From positions 1 through 64,000 of the forward strand of contig FCOH02000025.1 in NCBI GenBank assembly GCA_001544595.2: a stretch of 64,000 nt of DNA, given 5' to 3'. Positions 27,301 through 34,887 of the stretch are shown here, piece after piece (the stretch's first letter is position 1; each line of letters begins with the position of its first letter). The notes beneath the pieces are model-generated. The model was not told the DNA's origin. It made no database searches and saw only the letters and a program-made list of their open reading frames with translations. This stretch comes from Caballeronia peredens. GTDB lineage: Bacteria > Pseudomonadota > Gammaproteobacteria > Burkholderiales > Burkholderiaceae. The translations under genes and the position numbers were made by a program.

Positions 27301-27590
27301 AGGGAGCGCTGACGCGCCTGAGGCCGGTTTTGATGACCGCTCTTGTCGCGTCGCTCGGATTCGTTCCAATGGCATTGGCGACCGGCACCGGCTCGGAGGT
27401 GCAACGACCACTCGCCACGGTCGTTATCGGGGGGATTCTGTCTTCGACGGCGCTGACGCTCCTTGTGCTGCCCGTGCTTTATCGCGTATGCCACTCCGTG
27501 TCATTTCGCAGCAACGCAAGGACGAGCGCAGGCCGCAGTTTGGCGGCACAATTACTTCAGAGAATTGGTATCAACCGAGGGAACGTCTGA
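24363..27590 (+). CDS. czcA: CzcA, heavy-metal RND efflux pump
   Basis: 1075-residue inner-membrane RND antiporter with 12 helices and two large periplasmic loops. Helix 4 carries the heavy-metal-RND signature DFGIIVDGAVVIVEN, characteristic of divalent-cation (Co/Zn/Cd, HME1-type) pumps rather than the monovalent Cu/Ag type. Driven by proton influx, it exports cations from the periplasm or cytoplasm through CzcC. Its stop codon is directly followed by the czcR start, so regulators and pump share a transcript. Confidence 0.95.
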   Translation: MFERLIRFAIAHRWLVMLAVAAVAALGVFSYQKLPIDAVPDITNVQVQINTSVPGYSPLEAEQRITFPVETAMAGLPNLDQTRSISRYGLSQVTVIFKDGTDIYFARQLVNERIQEAKEKLPRGVAPAMGPTSTGLGEIYLWTVEADASARKPDGSRYTPADLRELQDWVIKPQLRNVPGVTEVNSIGGYVKEFRIAPNPTKLMSYGLTLADIVKAIERNNDNVGAGYIEKRGEQYLVRVPGQAGSVEDLANIVLTNVGGVPVRVKDVGEVDVGRELRTGGATSNGQEVVLGTVFMLMGENSRAVSRAVALKMGDVNRTLPSGVRAIPVYDRTVLVEKAVNTVKKNLLEGAVLVIVILFLFLGNIRAALITALVIPLSMLMTFTGMVNAKVSANLMSLGALDFGIIVDGAVVIVENCVRRLSHAQALAGRPLTREERFTEVFGASQEARRALIFGQLIIMVVYLPIFALTGVEGKMFHPMAITVVMALAAAMVLTVTFIPAAVALFIGKNVEEKENRVMGWARRAYEPVLTRFMGQPKRVLVGAALIVALTTALATRLGSEFIPSLNEGDLAVAALRIPGTSLSQSLEMQKSIEKALKEKIPEIDRVFARTGTAEIAADPMPPNLSDGYVMLKPTDQWPDPKKSRDDLIKEIEEVMATLPGNAYEFSQPIQLRFNELISGVRSDVAVKIFGDDMTALNTAGEKIAAALQKVPGASEVKVEQTTGLPVLTINLERDKLARYGVTVADVQDAVAAAVGGQKAGTLFQGDRRFDIVVRLPDELRSDIETIKRLPIALPTTASSATRGPTLQAPYVPLDELATVEVGPGPNQISREDGKRRVVVSANVRGRDVGSFVAEARELIQQNVQVPAGYWVSWGGQFEQLQSATERLKLVVPLALFMVFVLLFVMFNNVKDGLLVFTGIPFALSGGVVSLWLRGIPLSITAAVGFIALSGVAVLNGLVMISFIRNLREEGVPLDEAVREGALTRLRPVLMTALVASLGFVPMALATGTGSEVQRPLATVVIGGILSSTALTLLVLPVLYRVCHSVSFRSNARTSAGRSLAAQLLQRIGINRGNV

Positions 27591-28271
27591 ATGCGAATCC
27601 TGCTAGTCGAAGACGAACAGATGACTGGTTCGTACCTCAAGAAAGGCTTGTCCGAGGCCGGATACGTCGTCGATTGGGTCGAGGACGGCATCTCCGGCCA
27701 GCATCAGGCCGAAAGCGAAGATTACGACCTTCTGATTCTCGACGTCATGCTTCCCGGTCAGGATGGGTGGACGTTGCTTGAGAAGATTCGAAAGCACAGT
27801 TCGACACCGGTCCTCTTCCTGACTGCTCGCGACGATGTCAGCGACCGAGTCAAAGGCCTCGAGTTGGGGGCCGACGACTATCTTGCGAAGCCGTTCGACT
27901 TTGTCGAGCTGACTGCGCGAGTCAAATCGATTCTGCGGCGGGGCCAACCGCGCGAGACGAACGTGATGCGCGTGGCAGACCTGGAGTTGGACCTCAATCG
28001 CCGAAAAGCGACCCGTCAGGGAAACACCGTCCTGCTCACGGCAAAAGAATTCACGCTCCTCTGGCTGCTGATGCGACGCGAGGGAGAGGTGTTGCCTCGC
28101 GCGACCATCGCTGCTCAGGTCTGGGACATGAACTTCAATAGCGATACAAACGTTGTCGACGCTTCTATTCGCCGCTTGCGGTCAAAAATCGATGATGCTT
28201 ACGAGCCTAAGTTGATTCATACAGTACGGGGTATGGGATATGTCCTCGAGGTACGGGACGACGAGGCGTGA
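27591..28271 (+). CDS. czcR: CzcR, OmpR-family response regulator
   Basis: 226 residues: receiver with phospho-Asp in LLILDVMLPGQDG and the conserved Lys in LAKPFDFVE, and a winged-helix DNA-binding domain with recognition helix SDTNVVDASIRRLRSK and the wing HTVRGMGYVLE. This helix is almost identical to those of CopR (45366) and of the orphan regulator (59644), so the three may read the same 25-bp boxes. It ends overlapping czcS by 4 bases. Confidence 0.92.
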   Translation: MRILLVEDEQMTGSYLKKGLSEAGYVVDWVEDGISGQHQAESEDYDLLILDVMLPGQDGWTLLEKIRKHSSTPVLFLTARDDVSDRVKGLELGADDYLAKPFDFVELTARVKSILRRGQPRETNVMRVADLELDLNRRKATRQGNTVLLTAKEFTLLWLLMRREGEVLPRATIAAQVWDMNFNSDTNVVDASIRRLRSKIDDAYEPKLIHTVRGMGYVLEVRDDEA

Positions 28272-29698
28272 TGTTCAAAAGCCTTTTGCCTCGGACGCTG
28301 CGGACCCGGCTGACCGTTCTGATTATCTTGTCGACTTCAGCCGTTCTCGCATTGAGCGGCGTTGCGTTGTACGAGGCGCTGCGGAATCGCATCGAGTCGT
28401 CTGCTTCGGAAGAGATGACTGGCACGTTGAGTGCGCTGCAATCTCATCTCGCAGACTTGCAGAAGACGAGCGACGTACCGCATAACTGGGAGATGTGGGT
28501 CGACCAACTCCACGGACATCAAAACATGGACCTAGCCATGTATGACATGGCTGGGGAGCGGCTCTTCAGCACGAGCAGATTCCAAGCATACGCACCCATT
28601 CAATCTGCTGACCCTGGGCATTCACCACTCTCACTTGCCCGCGACGAGTCGAAGCTCAAATATCTTGTGACCATGGCGTCGCTCAACGGAACAGACGGAC
28701 CACGCGTGCGCGTCGCGGTTCAATACGACCGAAGCGGCGATGTCGCACTGCTGCGTGCGCACGCGTACACGATTGTGGTCATTCAAGTTCTGGGGGTAGG
28801 CCTTGCATCGGCGCTGGCATACGGTATCGCCTTCCTCGGGTTGAGCCCGCTTCGTCGACTGTCAAAGCGCGCCGAACAGATGTCGTCGTCACGATTGGCA
28901 CAGCCGTTCGCTGAGCTTGACGCGTCGGGGGAGCTAAAAGAGCTCGAGCACGCATTCAACGGTATGCTTCATCGACTGAACGAGTCGTTCACCCGGCTTA
29001 ATCAGTTTTCGTCAAACTTGGCGCATGACATGCGCACGCCCCTTACCAACCTGCAGGCGGCGGCACAGGTCGCGCTATCTCGCCCTCGCAACGCTGCGGA
29101 CTACCGGGACGTCCTTGAAGCGAGTATCGGCGAATATCAGCGGCTGACGCGAATGATTGAGGACATGCTGTTCCTTGCGCGCGCCGAGAGCACCGATTTA
29201 AGCATCGAAGCAGTCAGGCTCGATGCCGCGTTTGAAGCAGAGCGAGTGGCGAACTACTATGAATCAATGGCAGAGGACGCCGGTGTCGAAATTGTTGTGA
29301 AAGGACGCGCGGATGTGTTCGCCGACCTGCTTCTATATCAAAGGGTGCTCAGCAACCTGCTCACGAACGCGCTCAAGTTCGCACCTCGCGGCACGGAAAT
29401 TCGCGTTGATTGCAGCGAGTCTTCCGATGCCACAGTCATCGCCGTCTCCGACACGGGCGTCGGCATTGACTCCGAGCACATTGACCGCATCTTTGAACGG
29501 TTCTATCGGGTGGACCCGTCGCGGCACAACTCTGCATCCGGAACTGGCCTCGGACTAGCTATCGTGAAATCAATCATGGAAAGCCATCGCGGTCGCTGCT
29601 GGGTTGAGAGTAAGCCTGGCGTTCGCACGACGTTCTCGCTTTCTTTCCCAAAGCAGGTTGCCGCGTCCATCTTGGATGATTCGGGAAAGCGCCGATAA
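28268..29698 (+). CDS. czcS: CzcS, heavy-metal sensor histidine kinase
   Basis: 476 residues. A membrane helix near the N-terminus (LTVLIILSTSAVLALSGVALY), a periplasmic sensor domain, a second helix (TIVVIQVLGVGLASALAYGIAFL), HAMP, the H box NLAHDMRTPLTNL, and HATPase with SNLLTNALKFA, DTGVGI and GTGLGLAIVKSIM. It is the CusS/CzcS/CopS type of metal-sensing kinase. It phosphorylates CzcR, and cross-talk to the orphan regulator at 59644 is possible. A strong hairpin follows. Confidence 0.92.
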   Translation: MMFKSLLPRTLRTRLTVLIILSTSAVLALSGVALYEALRNRIESSASEEMTGTLSALQSHLADLQKTSDVPHNWEMWVDQLHGHQNMDLAMYDMAGERLFSTSRFQAYAPIQSADPGHSPLSLARDESKLKYLVTMASLNGTDGPRVRVAVQYDRSGDVALLRAHAYTIVVIQVLGVGLASALAYGIAFLGLSPLRRLSKRAEQMSSSRLAQPFAELDASGELKELEHAFNGMLHRLNESFTRLNQFSSNLAHDMRTPLTNLQAAAQVALSRPRNAADYRDVLEASIGEYQRLTRMIEDMLFLARAESTDLSIEAVRLDAAFEAERVANYYESMAEDAGVEIVVKGRADVFADLLLYQRVLSNLLTNALKFAPRGTEIRVDCSESSDATVIAVSDTGVGIDSEHIDRIFERFYRVDPSRHNSASGTGLGLAIVKSIMESHRGRCWVESKPGVRTTFSLSFPKQVAASILDDSGKRR

Positions 29699-29703
29699 CA
29701 AAG

Positions 29704-29737
29704 GCGCGTCGCAGTAGTTTGGCCACTGACGACGCGC
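29704..29737. terminator. Hairpin between convergent czcS and DUF4148 gene
   Basis: Stem GCGCGTCG-CAGT pairing with ACTG-(A)-CGACGCGC around a 9-base loop. No long T tract. It is placed to terminate the czc operon and the opposite gene. Confidence 0.5.
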
Positions 29738-29777
29738 TCCACTTCACATTCACCGTGAAGACGCAAGCCTGCGCGAA

Positions 29778-30050
29778 TCAACGACCGGCAAGCTGGTCGT
29801 GGTGGTCAACGTTCGGCGACTTCTCGCCACCGTGCGCGTAAGCCGCGTGAATTTCTTTGTTTCGAGCGACGTTCGCTTCGGTCGGCGGATACTGAGTCTT
29901 GGCGACGGGCGTGATTCCGTCATGTTGAGCCTGAATCAGCTCCTGCCGGACTTGTTCACGCGTTTTCCCTTGCGCCATTGCCGCCTGCGAAATCACGCCC
30001 ATCGACACGGCCGTCGCCGCGAACATCACCGCGAGTTTTGCTGCTTTCAT
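29778..30050 (-). CDS. DUF4148 small secreted protein (paralogue 2)
   Basis: 90 residues from ATG 30050 (MKAAKLAVMFAATAVSMGVISQAAMA is a clear Sec signal). The DUF4148 core is GKTREQVRQELIQAQHDG, P, TQYPPT, ARNKEI. After cleavage the mature protein is only about 65 residues. It is divergent from the small lipoprotein gene at 30278, with box site 3 between them. Function unknown. Confidence 0.8.
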   Translation of the reverse strand: MKAAKLAVMFAATAVSMGVISQAAMAQGKTREQVRQELIQAQHDGITPVAKTQYPPTEANVARNKEIHAAYAHGGEKSPNVDHHDQLAGR

Positions 30051-30125
30051 TTCGGTTCTCCAAGTTCCGACCGCCAAGTGCGGCGAGTCATGCGAACAGT
30101 ATGCGTGGCGGACAGTGCGTCGACG

Positions 30126-30150
30126 TGACGGAGAGATGAGAAAAATGTCA
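30126..30150 (-). promoter_or_regulatory. 25-bp three-half-site box, site 3 (divergent promoter)
   Basis: Exact match on the minus strand, 76 bases before the DUF4148 gene at 30050. It lies between that gene and the divergent lipoprotein gene at 30278, so it could serve both. Confidence 0.6.
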
Positions 30151-30277
30151 GAAAGGCGTGCACCCGCTAGTGTCTATTCAAAAAGCGGAGGATGACGAAG
30201 TTGTCATCCTGCTCTCATGTCTGCGATGCGTCGCCGTTGCAAAATGCCTGCACGTTCGAACAACATCGGTGGGCGTC

Positions 30278-30514
30278 ATGAACTTATCTTTGCGGCTCTT
30301 CCCTTTGTCGTTGACGCTCGCGGCCGTCGTCTTGGTAGGTTGCGCACAACCTCAATCGACGGCGTCCGGCGTCCCAAGCGACGACGCCAACCGTCCTTGG
30401 ACGGCCACCTCATCCGAGGTGCGCGTGGACTACGCGGGACACAAGTGCAGCCCTGAAAACCTTCACGTGAAGGCACATCCGTGCATCTTTCCACGTCGTA
30501 ACGCTTCAGATTGA
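30278..30514 (+). CDS. Small 'NLHVK' lipoprotein (copy 1)
   Basis: 78 residues from ATG 30278. A lipoprotein signal ends at VLVGC. The mature part is short and disordered-looking, with a C-terminal motif C-x3-E-NLHVK-x3-C-x2-PR. The gene at 59265 encodes a second protein with nearly the same ending (C-x-NLHVK-x3-C-x-PR). I know no named family. Two Cys flanking NLHVK, one His between them, and the location beside czc and cop regulators suggest metal binding in the envelope, but this is inference. Confidence 0.65.
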   Translation: MNLSLRLFPLSLTLAAVVLVGCAQPQSTASGVPSDDANRPWTATSSEVRVDYAGHKCSPENLHVKAHPCIFPRRNASD

Positions 30515-30689
30515 CTCCCGTCAACTAGCCGCGGATGCATTGCCAGAATCAACGGAGACGCCAAGCCGAGAGCTGTTGCGGCGCCGATTCTAGCGACACG
30601 GAGGTCGAGATATGTACCTAACCCAAGCGCCTCAGGAGTAGCGTTGTCAGGCCACGCGCACGGCGAGTGTGGTTTGTCGCCGTGCTTTG

Positions 30690-30720
30690 GTCCGGGCCGT
30701 CTGCCCGGACTTTTTTCTTT
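30690..30720 (+). terminator. Rho-independent terminator
   Basis: Perfect 8-bp stem GTCCGGGC / GCCCGGAC with a 5-base loop, followed by TTTTTTCTTT. A second hairpin (GCGGGAGCG / CGCTCCCGC) follows at 30730-30751 at the 3' end of the leftward ZIP gene and may serve that gene. Confidence 0.8.
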
Positions 30721-30751
30721 CCAAGCTAAGCGGGAGCGAAGGCGCTCCCGC

Positions 30752-31468
30752 TCATACCGATGCTTCGATGACGAAGAACACGATGAAGCCCGCGAAGAAC
30801 GCTGTCGTCGCGAGTGGCGTTTCCTCGACCTCGTGAGCCTCAGTCAAAAGTTCTTCGGTCACGAGATAGATGAGTGCCACGGTCCCAAGGCCGAGCAGGG
30901 CTGAGTAGTACATTGAGGAGATGTTGGCGAGCAGTCCAGTCGCGGCAATGGCTGAAATAGACAACAGCATCGAAAGCAGAATCGGAACAACAAGCGCAGC
31001 GCGCTTGGGGGCACGCGCGGCACTCAGCGCGGCGCTCACCGCAAGCGAAAGAAACAGCACCTCAAGCGTCAGCGCCACCGTGAGAATTAGGCCAGTACCT
31101 TCACCGGCTGTGAACGCGATTCCAAGGACGAGGCCGTCAATAACCAAGTCGACGGCCGTGACAATTATTAGCCCTGTTGGAAACTCGGTACCTTCGAAAC
31201 GCTTCTCGAGTCGATTGCACATCGATTTGATGCCAAGCATCAAGCTTAAACCGAGCCCAAAGCCTATGAGCACGGGCCACAGCGCGCGCTTCCTGTCCTC
31301 CGGCAACAGTTCAAGAGCCGCGGCCGCGAAAACAATGCCGGCTGTGAAGTGCTGAATGACGCTAGTAGTCCGCGCGCCCGGCGGGCGAACAAATGCGATG
31401 CCCGCTCCGACGGACGCGGCCATCACCGAGGGCAATGTCAACAGCGCCAGGCGTTGAGTCGGCGTCAC
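30752..31468 (-). CDS. ZIP-family metal transporter
   Basis: 238 residues, about eight membrane helices. The ZIP helix 4/5-type signatures are HFTAGIVFAAAALELLPE near the start and DLVIDGLVLGIAF in the middle, which provide the His/Asp/Glu metal site. ZIP proteins usually bring Zn or Fe into the cytoplasm, an odd partner for the adjacent exporters, although some bacterial ZIP-like proteins act differently. Its start overlaps the stop of the zinc-ribbon gene by 4 bases, so the two are co-translated. Confidence 0.8.
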   Translation of the reverse strand: MTPTQRLALLTLPSVMAASVGAGIAFVRPPGARTTSVIQHFTAGIVFAAAALELLPEDRKRALWPVLIGFGLGLSLMLGIKSMCNRLEKRFEGTEFPTGLIIVTAVDLVIDGLVLGIAFTAGEGTGLILTVALTLEVLFLSLAVSAALSAARAPKRAALVVPILLSMLLSISAIAATGLLANISSMYYSALLGLGTVALIYLVTEELLTEAHEVEETPLATTAFFAGFIVFFVIEASV

Positions 31469-31833
31469 GGCTTCACCGGCGTGCCGCAGGCGCTACAAAA
31501 CTTGGTACCTTGGGCGAGCGTCTGATTGCACTGCGAACAGGTCTGAGGAACGATTGATGTCCCGCACTGGCCGCAAAAGCGCGACCCCTCTGCCTTCGCT
31601 GCGCTGCATTTTGGGCAAGTGACGCTCGTGCGCGGCGTCGGAGCTGACCCGGGCGCCCGGCCCCATTCTTCACCAGAGTAGCAGCGACCCTCATCCGCGT
31701 GATGCCCCCCGCGTGCGTGCTGGGCACCGTGATGAACCTGCGTGTTCCCGTGTGACTGGCCGTGGCCACGGTCGTGGCCGCCCTGCGAACGGCTACCGTG
31801 ATGCCCGCCAAGAATTCTCTCTAGCCAACTCAT
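31465..31833 (-). CDS. His-rich double zinc-ribbon protein
   Basis: 122 residues with no signal peptide. The N-terminal half is very His/Gly-rich (about 13 His in the first 50 residues). The C-terminal half holds two zinc ribbons, CPKC-x11-CGQC and CSQC-x11-CSAC. It is the first gene of a pair with the ZIP transporter and lies 27 bases after cadA on the same strand. A cytoplasmic Zn buffer or chaperone for the transporter is a fair inference. The exact function is unknown. Confidence 0.7.
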   Translation of the reverse strand: MSWLERILGGHHGSRSQGGHDRGHGQSHGNTQVHHGAQHARGGHHADEGRCYSGEEWGRAPGSAPTPRTSVTCPKCSAAKAEGSRFCGQCGTSIVPQTCSQCNQTLAQGTKFCSACGTPVKP

Positions 31834-31860
31834 GCTGTCTTCTCCTCGGACTCACCCAAT

Positions 31861-34266
31861 CTACTTGCGAAGCAGTCGCAAACCGTTTGCAACGACGAGC
31901 AGACTCGCTCCTACGTCAGCGAACACGGCCATCCACATCGTTCCGAGTCCGCCAATGGTCAGCGCGAGAAAAATCGCTTTGATGCCCAGCGCTAACGTAA
32001 TGTTCTGAACCAAAATCGTGTGAGTCGCCTTCGAAAGTCGGATGAACGCGGGAATTTTCCGTAGGTCGTCATCCATCAGGGCGACGTCAGCCGTTTCAAT
32101 GGCGGTATCCGTGCCCATCGCGCCCATGGCGAAACCGATGTCCGCACGCGCTAGCGCTGGCGCGTCGTTGATGCCATCGCCGACCATTCCGACCATCGCG
32201 TGGTCACTCGACAAGCTTTCGACGACGCGCAGTTTGTCCTCTGGGAGCTGGTCACCCTCGGCGCGGTCAATCCCCACTTCCTTGGCAATCGCGGCCGCAG
32301 TGTGTCCGTTGTCACCCGTGAGCATCGCGGTTCGCACGCCAAGCGCGTGAAGCTCGGAGATTGCTTCGCGGCTCGTGTCCTTCACCGTGTCCGCAACAAC
32401 GAATAAGCCAAGCACACGCTTGTTATCAGCGAGCATGACAACAGTCTTGCCGTCTCGCTCGTAAGTTTCCAGTCGAGCCTCGAGTTCCGGTGAGCAACGG
32501 CCAAGCTCTTCCACGAGCCTGTGGTTGCCGAGTGAGTAACGGCGACCATCCACGCGTCCCGCGATACCTCGTCCGGGAAGCGCCTCAAACTCTTCGACTG
32601 AAAGCCGCGCGATGCCATCGGCATCTCCTGCTTGCGTGATGGCCGTCGAGACGGGATGGTCTGAGCGACTCGACAAGCTGGCTGCGATAGAACGCACTAA
32701 CATGCTATCAACGCCAGTCGCGCGAAGTTCGAACGCGACCTGCACCGGCTTACCGTGGGTGATGGTGCCGGTCTTGTCGAGTGCAAGCCAGCGAAGCTTC
32801 CGGCCTTGCTCGAGGAACGTCCCGCCCTTAATTAGAATGCCTTTGCGGGCAGCAGCGGCAAGCCCGCTCACTATCGAAACCGGCGTCGAAATGACGAGTG
32901 CACAAGGACACGCAATGACAAGAAGCACAAGCGCTTTGTAGACCCAGTCAAACCACGCGCCGGCGAAAAAGAGCGGCGGAACGATGGCAACGCCGAGCGC
33001 AAGCAGGAAGACAATCGGGGTGTAGACCTTGGCAAACTGGTCGACAAACCGCTGCGTCGGCGCTTTCGCGCCTTGAGCTTCCTCGACGGCGTGAATAATG
33101 CGCGCAAGCGTCGAATTGTTGGCCGCGGCCGTGACTTGAAACTCGAACGACCCCGATTCGTTGATGGTGCCCGCAAAGACGTTGTCGCCTGGACCTTTTT
33201 CAACCGGCATGCTCTCGCCGGTAATTGGCGCCTGGTTCACCGTGGAGCGCCCGTCGGTGAGAGAGCCGTCAAGCGCGATACGCTCTCCAGGACGTACTCG
33301 GACAATCGCGCCCAACTCGACGCGTGTCGCGTCGATGTCGACCCAAGAACCGTCTGCCTGCTTGACTGTTGCAGTCTCGGGTGCGAGGTTCATCAGACCT
33401 TCAATAGCATTGCGTGCTCGGTCGAGCGATTTGGCTTCGATGAGCTCGGCAATCGTGAACAACACCATCACCATCGCGGCCTCGGGCCACTGCCCCAAGG
33501 CCAACGCGCCGGTGACCGCGATGCTCATCAGCGCGTTGATGTTGAGGTTTAGATTCCTAACGGCAACCCAGCCTTTTTTGTACGTTTCAATTCCGGCACA
33601 GGCAACCGCCAACAGGGCGAGCGCCGCCACCGCCCATACCGGCGAGCCCAACCAGCTGGCAAGCTCCGCTCCCAACGCGGCTGCGACGGCGATGGCGAGG
33701 GGCCACCAAGGCTTTCTGACTGGGGCTGGGGTGCGGGTGCCGGCAACTCCCTCGTCGCCGAGCTCAGGCGTGAACCCAAGAGTCGAGAGCGCCTTGACTA
33801 CCGCCTGAAGGCCGTCGGGACGATGAACTACCGTAAGGACCCGTTGCATGAGATTGAATTGCATCTCGGAGACTTCGGCCATACCGTCGAGCTTCTTGCG
33901 AATGAGTGCTTCCTCGGTCGGGCAGTCCATCTGCAATATCCGCATTTGCGTGCGGACCAAGCCTCCGACCGAAGAAGATTGAGTGAGCGCAGCAAGGGCG
34001 GGCAGCGCTTCGGCCGCCTCAGAATGCGATGCGTGGCCGTGCCCATGGTCGTGGTCGCATTTCGCGTCGTCGCGATGCGCATGCTGATGTTCATGAGCGT
34101 TGCCATGGATTGAATGCCCTGCGTCGTCATGCACCCGTCCTGTCGCAACTGCATCAGGTATTTCTGTGCACGCATTCCCACCGCAACAGCCGCCATTCGT
34201 CTCAGACTTTTCTTTGGCCGGTTGCCAGGCAGAGTTCGATTTTTTCTTACCGCAACAATCTTCCAT
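31861..34266 (-). CDS. cadA: CadA/ZntA-type P1B ATPase for Zn/Cd/Pb export
   Basis: 801 residues from ATG 34266. The longer open frame runs antisense through the regulator. A Cys- and His-rich N-terminal tail (DCCGKKK, GGCCGGNAC, about 14 His up to residue 82) is followed by an HMA domain with the MDCPTEE motif (113-119) in place of GMTCxxC. Then TGES (349-352), the transport motif CPC (453-455), DKTGT with phospho-Asp497, and GDGINDAPAL. CPC plus MDCPTEE indicates divalent soft metals rather than Cu(I). Divergent from cadR, which controls it through the dyad at 34302. Confidence 0.95.
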   Translation of the reverse strand: MEDCCGKKKSNSAWQPAKEKSETNGGCCGGNACTEIPDAVATGRVHDDAGHSIHGNAHEHQHAHRDDAKCDHDHGHGHASHSEAAEALPALAALTQSSSVGGLVRTQMRILQMDCPTEEALIRKKLDGMAEVSEMQFNLMQRVLTVVHRPDGLQAVVKALSTLGFTPELGDEGVAGTRTPAPVRKPWWPLAIAVAAALGAELASWLGSPVWAVAALALLAVACAGIETYKKGWVAVRNLNLNINALMSIAVTGALALGQWPEAAMVMVLFTIAELIEAKSLDRARNAIEGLMNLAPETATVKQADGSWVDIDATRVELGAIVRVRPGERIALDGSLTDGRSTVNQAPITGESMPVEKGPGDNVFAGTINESGSFEFQVTAAANNSTLARIIHAVEEAQGAKAPTQRFVDQFAKVYTPIVFLLALGVAIVPPLFFAGAWFDWVYKALVLLVIACPCALVISTPVSIVSGLAAAARKGILIKGGTFLEQGRKLRWLALDKTGTITHGKPVQVAFELRATGVDSMLVRSIAASLSSRSDHPVSTAITQAGDADGIARLSVEEFEALPGRGIAGRVDGRRYSLGNHRLVEELGRCSPELEARLETYERDGKTVVMLADNKRVLGLFVVADTVKDTSREAISELHALGVRTAMLTGDNGHTAAAIAKEVGIDRAEGDQLPEDKLRVVESLSSDHAMVGMVGDGINDAPALARADIGFAMGAMGTDTAIETADVALMDDDLRKIPAFIRLSKATHTILVQNITLALGIKAIFLALTIGGLGTMWMAVFADVGASLLVVANGLRLLRK

Positions 34267-34301
34267 TTCTGCTATCCGCTTGGTATATGCTGCCAGTAGA
34301 C

Positions 34302-34322
34302 ACCTTGGAGGAACTCCAAGGT
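34302..34322 (-). promoter_or_regulatory. MerR-type operator/promoter of cadA
   Basis: Perfect dyad: ACCTTGGAG, 3 bases, CTCCAAGGT. On the minus strand TTGACC and TCTACT are separated by 19 bases, the over-long spacer that MerR-family activators need. It lies between cadA and cadR. Confidence 0.8.
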
Positions 34323-34343
34323 CAAGCGTTTTGAGGAGCAGAT

Positions 34344-34775
34344 ATGAGAATTGGCGAACTGGCAAAGGCGGCCAACTGCACAACGGATACGGTCCGGTTC
34401 TATGAAAAGGAAGGTCTACTTCCGCCACCCGAGCGGACCAGGGCCAACTATCGCAGCTACACTTGGGCCCACGTCGAGCGTCTACGCTTCGTGCGGAACT
34501 GTCGCGCGCTTGACATGACGCACGATGAAGTTCGAGCGCTACTGTCCGCATCGGACGAGCCCGGCCTCGGATGTGGCACCATTAACTCGTTGCTGGATGA
34601 GCACATCGCGCATGTCGACGAGCGCATCGCAGAACTTGTTCACTTGCGGGAGCAATTGGGTAGCCTGCGAGCCCGCTGCGCGGGAGAGGCGGCGGTTAAA
34701 GAGTGTGGAATCTTGCAAGGCTTGACCTCGATGGAAACCGCCCTGGACAACCATCGCGCCACCCATCTGGGCTAG
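34344..34775 (+). CDS. cadR: CadR/PbrR-type MerR regulator
   Basis: 143-residue MerR-family regulator with an N-terminal winged helix (MRIGELAKAANCTTDTVRFYEKEGLL) and a long dimerisation helix. Metal-site cysteines are at 77, 112 and 121, close to the 77/112/119 set known from CadR, so Cd, Pb or Zn are the likely inducers. The usual His-rich C-terminal tail of some CadR is absent. It twists the 19-base-spaced cadA promoter into an active form. The gene lies only 22 bases from the operator. Confidence 0.88.
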   Translation: MRIGELAKAANCTTDTVRFYEKEGLLPPPERTRANYRSYTWAHVERLRFVRNCRALDMTHDEVRALLSASDEPGLGCGTINSLLDEHIAHVDERIAELVHLREQLGSLRARCAGEAAVKECGILQGLTSMETALDNHRATHLG

Positions 34776-34887
34776 GCATAGGTTTCATCGTTGGGACTTG
34801 CGGCATTACCGGATTCCGTCGTTGCCCCAAAGCTGGTCTTTCTCGCAACGGGTCACAGGCAGCAGGCCGGCGCCGCTTACCGCTAAA

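Noticed and set aside
26397..27494. Minus-strand open frame of 365 codons inside czcA
   Set aside because: Antisense shadow of a well-conserved RND gene. The composition is Arg/Gln/His-rich without domains.
34267..34551. 95-codon N-terminal extension of CadA
   Set aside because: It runs antisense through the cadA operator and the start of cadR. ATG 34266 opens the Cys-rich tail expected for this ATPase.
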